A stretch of 64,000 nt of DNA. It comes from Acidobacteriota bacterium. GTDB lineage: Bacteria; Acidobacteriota; Vicinamibacteria; Vicinamibacterales; UBA2999. A program made the translations under genes and the position numbers. The DNA lies in the NCBI GenBank assembly GCA_947465645.1, contig CANIBQ010000002.1, positions 1 to 64,000 on the forward strand, given 5' to 3'. This document shows positions 57,787-64,000 of the stretch, piece after piece. A model generated the notes under the pieces. That model made no database searches, was not told the origin of the DNA, and saw only the letters and a list, made by a program, of their open reading frames with translations. The stretch's first letter is position 1. Each line of letters starts with the position of its first letter.

Positions 57787-58575
57787 TTAACGGGTGGTGG
57801 CGCGCGGTGCTGTTCGCGGAACCGGCTTGCCGCGAACCTCAATCCAGTCGAGGCGCGAACCTCCGCCCGATCCGTGACCGGATCCGCGCATCAGGTCGGT
57901 AAAGCCAATCTCCTCGACCCTGGTCAGGTCCGGCCAGTCCACCCAATAGCCGTCCCGGCCCTCGACGACATTCTCGATGTCGAGGTTCCGCCAGCGGACG
58001 TCAATCATCTGGATCTCCGTATCTGCCCAGCTCGTCTGGGGACCGGCTGTTCCCTTGTCGCCGACCAGCCATTGGCCGCTGGCCAGCTTCACAATCGGGC
58101 GAAGGTAATGGAACCCGCTGATCCGCGTGCGCCACTTGATGGTCGCCAGGCCGCTCAAGTCGACGTCGTTGTTCTTGTCCCTGAGCGTGATCGCACAGTT
58201 GGACTCACACAGCAGCGTCATGACGTACAGGAGGTGATCGTTCCACGTCTGGTCGACCATCCGTGTGCCCTCCTTGTGGCCGTAGAGGCGCACTTCCAGA
58301 TTGGGGCTGACGACGTCGCCCTGCACGATCGGATGCTCTGGCTCCCGCTCGTTGTGCACGTTGGGAGCATTCGGATCCAGCTTCCAGACTTCGCGGAAAA
58401 ACAAGGGAGGATTGTCGTTGGTCAGCGACCGCTGCGGCTCCCGTCGCGCCGGCGGGGGCGTCGCAGGGCCACCAGCCCGTTCCTGGGCTGGTTCCTGGCC
58501 TGCTACCCACTCAGACCCGGCGACACCCAGAATCGAGAGTCCCAACATGAATACAGCTGGCATTCGTCGCGGCAT
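57787..58575 (-). CDS. Exported protein of unknown function
   Basis: A 262-residue protein with a signal peptide ending V-A-G-Q. Landmarks are N-D-N-P-P-L-F-F-R-E-V-W-K, H-P-I-V-Q-G-D-V, L-L-C-E-S-N-C-A-I-T-L and W-R-N-L-D-I-E-N-V-V-E-G. The pattern suggests a beta-sandwich (secreted glycan- or ligand-binding type), but no family is named. It is the first gene of the minus-strand run ending at 52856. Confidence 0.6.
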   Translation of the reverse strand: MPRRMPAVFMLGLSILGVAGSEWVAGQEPAQERAGGPATPPPARREPQRSLTNDNPPLFFREVWKLDPNAPNVHNEREPEHPIVQGDVVSPNLEVRLYGHKEGTRMVDQTWNDHLLYVMTLLCESNCAITLRDKNNDVDLSGLATIKWRTRISGFHYLRPIVKLASGQWLVGDKGTAGPQTSWADTEIQMIDVRWRNLDIENVVEGRDGYWVDWPDLTRVEEIGFTDLMRGSGHGSGGGSRLDWIEVRGKPVPRTAPRATTR

Positions 58576-58732
58576 ACAGACCTTCTCTTTCCAGTCACGC
58601 AAAAGGCAAACCGTCGAATCTACGGGCCGTGATTGTAGAGGATTCCTGCGTTGACAGATAGGGGTATGGGGAGTAGCTTAGGCCGTCATTGCGAAGCGAT
58701 TTTCAGATCCCGTTCCCGGAGGGGGCACTTCT

Positions 58733-59176
58733 ATGAGAGTTACGCTGGCCGGTATTTTATTCGCGATGGTCCTTCTGGTGAGCGGTGCGGATTCTGCGCG
58801 TGCGCATCATAGCTTCAGCGTCGAGTTCGACAATACGAAGTGCCAGGATTTCACCGGCACGCTGACGGGTGTCGAGTGGGAGAACCCGCACGCGTGGGTG
58901 CGTCTTGATGTGAAAGACGCCAGCGGCAAAGCCGTGCCGTGGCGCCTGGAGATGATCACCCCCAACGCCCTGAAGCGAAATGGTACCGAGCGGCAGGTGT
59001 TCCTCGACAACGTCGGCAAGACCATGTACGCGCGCGGCTGCCTGGCCCGCGAAGGTGGCGGTGCAAACAGAGGGGCGGCCGAGTACATCAAGCTCGCGGA
59101 TGGCCTCATTCGGATCGTCGGGCAGGTCGTCGAACGGAACCTGACGCCCGAGAAGCTCAGCTTCTGGGAAAAGTGA
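58733..59176 (+). CDS. DUF6152 family secreted protein, copy 5
   Basis: A 147-residue protein with a signal ending R-A-H-H-S-F and the family core V-E-W-E-N-P-H-A-W-V-R. It precedes the W-x-G-x-TLV gene at 59189 by 12 bases, so here the order of the pair is reversed relative to the duplicated unit. Confidence 0.82.
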   Translation: MRVTLAGILFAMVLLVSGADSARAHHSFSVEFDNTKCQDFTGTLTGVEWENPHAWVRLDVKDASGKAVPWRLEMITPNALKRNGTERQVFLDNVGKTMYARGCLAREGGGANRGAAEYIKLADGLIRIVGQVVERNLTPEKLSFWEK

Positions 59177-59188
59177 ATGGAGGATCGG

Positions 59189-60112
59189 ATGCGATCGAAT
59201 AAGCGGCGAGTGCCCTGCGGCGACCTGGTGGCGCGGGCTGGCATCGCCCTCGCCGGCGTATGCGTGCTGTTGATACCGGTCGTTGCCCAGCAGAATCCGG
59301 CGCCGGCACCACCGGATTGGTCGAAGATCGCCGGAAACTTCGGCAACGCCAAGGTGTTGCCCAACGGTGGACCGGCGCCCCGCGCCGTTGATGGGCGGCC
59401 CGACCTGAGCGGACGCTACTATCCAAACAGGGCCGGACGCATGCTGCAGGGCGGCTACCGCCTTGGCGATGCGGTGATGGATCAGTTCGATCCCGCGGTC
59501 ACGCCGCAGGAACCGGCGTCCTTCAAGCCGGAGACGCGAAAAAAATACCAGTACCCGACACCCTATGGCATCTGTGCCCCGGGGGGCACGCCCACCTCGA
59601 TCATGACGCAGGTCACCGAGCACGGCCCGATGGAGGTGATCCAGAAGCCGGGGGTGGTGTGGATCCTGACTGAATTCCCGCAGACCATTCGCTGGATCCC
59701 GACCGACGGGCGTCCGCATTCCAAGAATCCCGACCCGTCATTCAACGGCGAGTCGGTCGGCCGGTGGGAAGGCGACACGCTGGTCGTCGACACGGTCGCG
59801 ATCGATACGAGGATGAGGAATATCTCGGTGGGCGCCCGCGGTGACGCCAACGCGTGGACGCACAGCGAGGAGGAGCGGGTCATCGAGCGCTTCACCCGCA
59901 ACTCGCAGAACTACCTCACCTACCAGGTCACGGTGATCGATCCGGTGGTGCTGACCAAGCCCTGGGTCTCTGCCCCGCATACCTGGACGCTGGCGCAGGA
60001 CCCCAAGGACGTCTGGACGGAATACCTCTGCACCGCGAACGAGGATGCCTTCCACTACCAGAACCTGGATCCTGAAGTGAGGAAGAAGTACGAGGCGGGG
60101 GGACAGCCCTGA
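59189..60112 (+). CDS. Secreted protein of the W-x-G-x-TLV family, next to DUF6152 copy 5
   Basis: A 307-residue exported protein. ATG 59189 is preferred to 59177 because GGAGG lies 5 bases upstream. Core motifs are G-R-W-E-G-D-T-L-V-V-D-T-V-A-I, V-I-E-R-F-T-R, T-K-P-W-V and a late E-Y-L-C-T-A-N-E-D-A. The function is unknown. Confidence 0.83.
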   Translation: MRSNKRRVPCGDLVARAGIALAGVCVLLIPVVAQQNPAPAPPDWSKIAGNFGNAKVLPNGGPAPRAVDGRPDLSGRYYPNRAGRMLQGGYRLGDAVMDQFDPAVTPQEPASFKPETRKKYQYPTPYGICAPGGTPTSIMTQVTEHGPMEVIQKPGVVWILTEFPQTIRWIPTDGRPHSKNPDPSFNGESVGRWEGDTLVVDTVAIDTRMRNISVGARGDANAWTHSEEERVIERFTRNSQNYLTYQVTVIDPVVLTKPWVSAPHTWTLAQDPKDVWTEYLCTANEDAFHYQNLDPEVRKKYEAGGQP

Positions 60113-60125
60113 CGAACTTCCGCTA

Positions 60126-60216
60126 GATGCAGTTGTCAGTTGTCAGTCGGAAAGCCACGAGCTGGCTTGACGCCTTCTGACAACTGACGACCGACAACTG
60201 GCAACTGACAACTGAT
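60126..60216. repeat. CAACTGACAACTG low-complexity repeat with inverted arms
   Basis: G-T-T-G-T-C-A-G-T-T-G-T-C-A-G-T at the left and several C-A-A-C-T-G units at the right can pair into a long hairpin. It lies between convergent genes and may serve as a terminator for both. Confidence 0.65.
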
Positions 60217-63158
60217 CAGAAGTCGAGCTGGACGCTGAACTTGAAGAACCGGGCGACGAGGATCTCGCTGGGCGTCTGCCAGGCCCCGAAGGCGTCGTTC
60301 TGATCCAGCACCGCGCTCGAATTGAGAGCGTTGTAGACATCGACGTTCAGCCGCGAGCGGGTCCCGCCGAACTGCAGGAGCTTCGAGACGCGCAAGTCGA
60401 CCTGGTGAAGCCGCTCACCGTGAAGGTTCCCTGACCCTCCGTTGGTGGTGGTGTACGGGCCCGGCGAGACAAGGTGCACGTCCACGTTCGCCGCGGCGCC
60501 CGCCAGATTGCGGCCGAGGCTCGGTGCCACCTCGGCGTTGGTTGCCGTATAGAGGGCCAGTACCAGTGGGCCCGGCTTGGTCTGGTAGGTGGCGCTGAAC
60601 TGTACGTCGACCCGTGGAATGGTGTAGGAGCCGTATCCTTTGACCAGCGTGAGGAATGGCTCCGTGCGGTGGCAGTACAACTGGTTGGGATTGTCGACCT
60701 TGGCGACGATCTCGCAGTTGTCTTCCACACGCCGGCCGGTGCTGACACCGCCCTGGAAGAAGACGCCCTCACGCGGCCGCGCGTGCAGGGTCAGGTCGGC
60801 GCCCTGCCAATAGTCTCGCTGGTTCCCGTACTTGCGCGAGAGCGTCACGTACGGCTGTGCCGCCACGCCGAACTTCGCCGGATTGATGTCGTACCCGTCC
60901 ACCTGGTAGCCGCCTCCTCCGGGGAGCCGCGGATCCACCGGCGCCTTGATGGTGAACCGATCGAAGTCGTTCGGCCCGACGGCGAGATTGTCCACCAGGA
61001 CGAAGTTGCCGTACCGGCGGCGGAAGTACATGAAGTCCGCAGACACCCGGGGCAGGAGTTCCTGCTGAATGCCGGCCGAGATCTCCCAGTTGAAATTCCG
61101 CTTCCCCCACCCGGTCAGCAATTCCTCGTCGTAGGTCAGGTTCGTCACCACCGTGCCGAAGTTCCTGTTCGACAGGGCGCCGCACTCTCCGTTCTGATCG
61201 GCACTCACGAGATTGCAATCGGGGATGTAGTTCCGGTTCGCGTCGTTCCACGTCCGGGTAGCCGACGTCACCAGATTGCGGGACGGGTTGGCCAGCTGGA
61301 TGAAGCTCACGTCCGGGCCCATGGCGAGGACGTAGCGGTTCATACTCGCCTTGAGCGCGGTTTTTCCGGCGCCGCCGACGTTGTAGACCGCCCCGAATCT
61401 GGGCGAGAGGTCGTGGAGGGTCCAGCCATCCTGCGCCGGATACGTGATATTGCGCGTCGGGGCGAGCGTCGTCGGACCGATGTGCTGTTCAGGGTAGCTG
61501 TTGCTGAAGAAGTCGTACCGAAGCCCGTAATTGAGGGTCAGGTTGCTGATCGTCCAGCGATCCTGTACGAAGATCCCCAGGTCGGAATCAACGTCTGCCT
61601 TCCATTCTCCGAGGGCGCGCTGGGTAATTCGATTCGGCACCGCGTTCCTGAAGCGGTAGCTCACCGGCACGAGGTCGTAGTCCATGAAGTGGGCGCCACC
61701 GAGCCTATTGGTGGCCCCGACCTTGAGCGCGTGGGCACCCGTGACGTACGACAGCGCGCCGCGGAAGGTATACACGCTCTGACGCTGTACCCGGTAGGTT
61801 TCGCCTGCCCGGTAAGTCATGCCCGTCGACTGCTCCTGCACGGGGATCATCCCGGCCGCCAAGCCGTCCCACGGCGAGCGGTTGCTTTCCGACTTGTAGA
61901 CCTGCCAATTGCCTTCGGCGAGGATCCGGTTGGTCGCGGGAAACGACCAGTCGCCCGCGATCAGACGCTGCAGCGGGTAGTCGGCGCGCACGCCGGATTC
62001 CCACGCGCGCGTGAGGGAGGCGTCGGTCGGGCAGAAGCAATACTTGGTGTCATACCCGGTGAACCCCAGCTTGTTCCGGGGGGTCGCCTGCCAGCTGACC
62101 CGGACCTGCACGTCCGGCTGCCTCTGCTCGTTCCACACCCGGCGACTCGTGTCGGGGTCGTAGGTCCACGCGTTGGGATTGTTGACGTTCTTGTTCCAGA
62201 AGAGCCCCGCCACGTAGTCTTCGTTGACGTTGTACCGCGTCGCCGCAAAGAACCAGATCCGGTCGCGCAAGATCGGGCCGCCGAACGCGGGATTGATGTC
62301 CCAGTTCGCCTTGATGCTGTTGGGCGTGCCCAGGCCGCGGGCCTTCAGGTCGTCAGTGAGGTTGTCGCCCTGCAACTTGCCGGGCGCGTAGGCGCCGAAC
62401 ACGACCCCGTTGAACGAGTTGCCTCCTTCGCGCAGGGTGTAGTTGGTGCGGACCCCGCCCGCGTGCATCTCGGCATTGTTCGACCCGGTGTCAATCGTGA
62501 TTTCCTGAAGACCCATCGGATTCAGAAAGAGGGTCGAGGTCGCGGCACCGACCCCGAACGAGGCCATCGAAAGTCCATTCAAAGTCGTCCCTGAATCTTC
62601 CGACCTCGAACCGTGGGCGGTCATGTTGCCGGTCACGGCTCTCACCCCCGCGCCGCCGACATCCTGCCGCCGGAAGTCGACGCTCGGGATCAGCACGCCC
62701 AACGCCGTTCGCAGTCCTGAACTCGGTAGCGTGTCGAGGACCTCACGATCCATCACCCGCTGCTGCTGGGTGCTCTGCACGTCGACCACCGGCGTCTCTC
62801 CAGTGACCGTGATCGTCTCTTCTACCCCGCCGACCCGCAGATCGGCATTGATGCGGGCGGTGAAGCTGCCCGACAACTCGACCCCTTCACGCTGCACCGA
62901 CGCGAAACCCGGCAACGTGAACGTCACCACGTAGATCCCGGGCCGCAGGTTCTCGATCGCGTACTGCCCGGTGCCGTCCGTCACGGCGGTCCGGACCTTT
63001 TCAATCAACGCCGGACTGGCCGCCTCGACCGTCACGCCCGGGAGCACGGCGCCCGATGCATCTCTGACGACGCCGCTGATCGCAGCCTGCGCAGACGCCA
63101 CGACCGGCAGCAACACCGCGAACCCGAACACCGCCGCAATCTTGCCAATCTTCAGCAC
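60216..63158 (-). CDS. TonB-dependent receptor with carboxypeptidase-regulatory domain
   Basis: A 980-residue outer-membrane receptor of the same type as 40141-43143. GTG 63158 is chosen because GGAGGG lies 6 bases upstream. A signal peptide ends A-S-A-Q, then the Ig-like domain (I-S-G-V-V-R-D-A-S-G-A-V-L-P-G), a plug (M-D-R-E-V-L-D-T-L-P) and a barrel ending F-S-V-Q-L-D-F. The two receptors share the N-terminal part closely and diverge in the barrel loops, which suggests different ligands. Confidence 0.92.
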   Translation of the reverse strand: MLKIGKIAAVFGFAVLLPVVASAQAAISGVVRDASGAVLPGVTVEAASPALIEKVRTAVTDGTGQYAIENLRPGIYVVTFTLPGFASVQREGVELSGSFTARINADLRVGGVEETITVTGETPVVDVQSTQQQRVMDREVLDTLPSSGLRTALGVLIPSVDFRRQDVGGAGVRAVTGNMTAHGSRSEDSGTTLNGLSMASFGVGAATSTLFLNPMGLQEITIDTGSNNAEMHAGGVRTNYTLREGGNSFNGVVFGAYAPGKLQGDNLTDDLKARGLGTPNSIKANWDINPAFGGPILRDRIWFFAATRYNVNEDYVAGLFWNKNVNNPNAWTYDPDTSRRVWNEQRQPDVQVRVSWQATPRNKLGFTGYDTKYCFCPTDASLTRAWESGVRADYPLQRLIAGDWSFPATNRILAEGNWQVYKSESNRSPWDGLAAGMIPVQEQSTGMTYRAGETYRVQRQSVYTFRGALSYVTGAHALKVGATNRLGGAHFMDYDLVPVSYRFRNAVPNRITQRALGEWKADVDSDLGIFVQDRWTISNLTLNYGLRYDFFSNSYPEQHIGPTTLAPTRNITYPAQDGWTLHDLSPRFGAVYNVGGAGKTALKASMNRYVLAMGPDVSFIQLANPSRNLVTSATRTWNDANRNYIPDCNLVSADQNGECGALSNRNFGTVVTNLTYDEELLTGWGKRNFNWEISAGIQQELLPRVSADFMYFRRRYGNFVLVDNLAVGPNDFDRFTIKAPVDPRLPGGGGYQVDGYDINPAKFGVAAQPYVTLSRKYGNQRDYWQGADLTLHARPREGVFFQGGVSTGRRVEDNCEIVAKVDNPNQLYCHRTEPFLTLVKGYGSYTIPRVDVQFSATYQTKPGPLVLALYTATNAEVAPSLGRNLAGAAANVDVHLVSPGPYTTTNGGSGNLHGERLHQVDLRVSKLLQFGGTRSRLNVDVYNALNSSAVLDQNDAFGAWQTPSEILVARFFKFSVQLDF

Positions 63159-63267
63159 GGATAACCCTCCGGTCGTCATATTTCCTAAGCACATCCCCGC
63201 GTGCGCCCACACCCTGATACAGAGTGGCCGCTAGTGTCAAGTCGGATCGAGGTAAACTAGCGCCGCC

Positions 63268-63756
63268 ATGAACCGAGCGCTGATGACGCTGATCGTGACC
63301 GCAGGGCTGCTGACGCCTCCAGCGACGTTTGCCCAGGCCAGGCCGGACCTGTCCGGCACGTGGCGGCTCAACTTCGACAAGAGTGGTCCGGGTGTCGCCG
63401 GCAACGGCGCCGACGTTCCGTTTCCGAGCGAAATGGTGATCGCGCAGTCGGCGACCGAGTTGTCGGTCAAGCGCAGCAGCGTGCGGCAGGCACCGTTCGC
63501 CGCGATCTACAAGCTCGATGGCAGCCGAGTCAGCGTGCAGGCGCCGGCCGAGATCACCGAAACCGGAGAGGCGAAGTTCGACGGCTCGACGGTGGTGATT
63601 ACCTCACGCCGTTCGTTCCCGTCGCCCGCGGGAGACATCGTGACCGAGTTCAGGGAGATCCTGACCCTCACCGGCGACGTGCTCACCGTCAAGAAGACGA
63701 TGACGCAGGAGGGCGAATCCCAGACCGAAAGCGCCATCTACGACAGGACGCCGTAG
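63268..63756 (+). CDS. Small secreted lipocalin-like protein
   Basis: A 162-residue exported protein with a signal ending F-A-Q-A. The start of the mature part is P-D-L-S-G-T-W-R-L-N. It continues in short beta strands (A-T-E-L-S-V-K-R; T-L-T-G-D-V-L-T-V-K) as in lipocalin-like or DUF-type small barrels. A relative is at 51359-51892. The role is unknown. Confidence 0.68.
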   Translation: MNRALMTLIVTAGLLTPPATFAQARPDLSGTWRLNFDKSGPGVAGNGADVPFPSEMVIAQSATELSVKRSSVRQAPFAAIYKLDGSRVSVQAPAEITETGEAKFDGSTVVITSRRSFPSPAGDIVTEFREILTLTGDVLTVKKTMTQEGESQTESAIYDRTP

Positions 63757-63780
63757 GCGGCAGCGCACGGCGTATTCGTA

Positions 63781-64000
63781 TTACTTGCCCGCCTCCGGTT
63801 TGATTCCCCGAGTCTGCTCGTAGACGTTCCTCATGTGCTTGAGGACGACGTTGCCCTCGTGGCAGTCATGTTCCCACGCCGGATCGATGAGGCGTAACGC
63901 GCGGTTCCAGTCGTTGCTGCCGGGTCTCTGCCGCGTCATCGGCGCCGCGGTGGTGAACGTCCAGGGGCGGGTAAACACCGTCGGATCGTCAATGGTCATC
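63781..64000 (-). CDS. Secreted protein of the W-x-G-x-TLV family, C-terminal fragment
   Basis: Only the last about 72 residues are in the window; the gene is cut by the right edge. T-I-D-D-P-T-V-F-T-R-P-W-T-F and D-C-H-E-G-N are the family motifs, closest to the large member at 36241-37563 (Y-A-C-H-E-G-N). It converges on the lipocalin-like gene. Confidence 0.8.
   Translation of the reverse strand, partial: MTIDDPTVFTRPWTFTTAAPMTRQRPGSNDWNRALRLIDPAWEHDCHEGNVVLKHMRNVYEQTRGIKPEAGK

Noticed and set aside
60474..62594. A 706-codon open frame opposite the second TonB receptor
   Set aside because: Same antisense effect; the receptor on the other strand has a signal peptide, domains and a normal terminus.

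Overview
The window reads as a chromosomal stretch of a GC-rich, Gram-negative soil-type bacterium. The best match is the phylum Acidobacteriota, class Vicinamibacteria. This rests on gene content: two full and one partial Oar-type TonB-dependent receptors with a carboxypeptidase-regulatory N-terminal domain, five DUF6152 secreted proteins, a family of secreted proteins with a W-x-G-(D/N/S)-(T/D)-LV(V/I) core, a photosynthetic-reaction-centre-type cytochrome c without any phototrophy genes, and many Tat-exported amidohydrolases. No rRNA is present. One tRNA (tRNA-Phe, GAA) is present. No CRISPR array was seen.

Layout. 1-3.6 kb: the end of a TonB receptor, a secreted-protein/DUF6152 pair, a diheme cytochrome and an outer-membrane barrel. 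3.7-8 kb: housekeeping genes (inositol-phosphatase family, RsbW-like kinase, aroA, aroK, metallophosphoesterase). 7.9-15.4 kb: a minus-strand cytochrome c maturation operon running ccmE, ccmF-ccmH fusion, CcmI-like zinc-ribbon protein, membrane Ig-like protein, ccmA, ccmB, ccmC, ccmD-like and a 55-aa membrane peptide. Several junctions use GTGA or TGATG overlaps. 15.4-19.1 kb: maf, a DciA-like gene, a thiolase and an FAD/Rieske oxidoreductase. 19.1-23.7 kb: a genomic island whose base use looks less GC-rich than its flanks. It holds two small genes, an unknown 194-aa protein coupled to an XRE/M78 metallopeptidase regulator, an IS1595-type transposase, a membrane protein, a tRNA-like structure and several copies of a short repeat. 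23.7-28.4 kb: recA, tRNA-Phe, a STAS protein, a parvulin lipoprotein, an S4-domain protein and an ATP-dependent DNA ligase. 28.4-36.2 kb: an exported amidohydrolase, a class II aldolase, a gentisate-type ring-cleavage operon, a degenerate M28 peptidase and a DUF6282 protein. 36.2-64 kb: accessory catabolic territory made of secreted-protein paralogues, DUF6152 genes, TonB receptors, exported amidohydrolases, an exported enolase-superfamily enzyme, an exported ThDP enzyme, a diheme cytochrome and an exported aldolase-like protein.

How it may work together. The Ccm operon would supply the c-type cytochromes made here. TonB receptors would import ligands. Tat and Sec signals on enzymes that are usually cytosolic suggest a periplasmic catabolic module on minus-strand gene runs at 43-50 kb and 53-58.6 kb. 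DUF6152 proteins and the W-x-G-x-(T/D)-LV family sit next to each other at four separate loci, which points to a shared unknown role. The gentisate-type genes would finish aromatic breakdown in the cytoplasm.

The window is also rich in short dispersed repeats: twin-hairpin elements of exactly 53 bp, GTAG-headed REP-like hairpins directly after stop codons, and several low-complexity families that supply coding ends.
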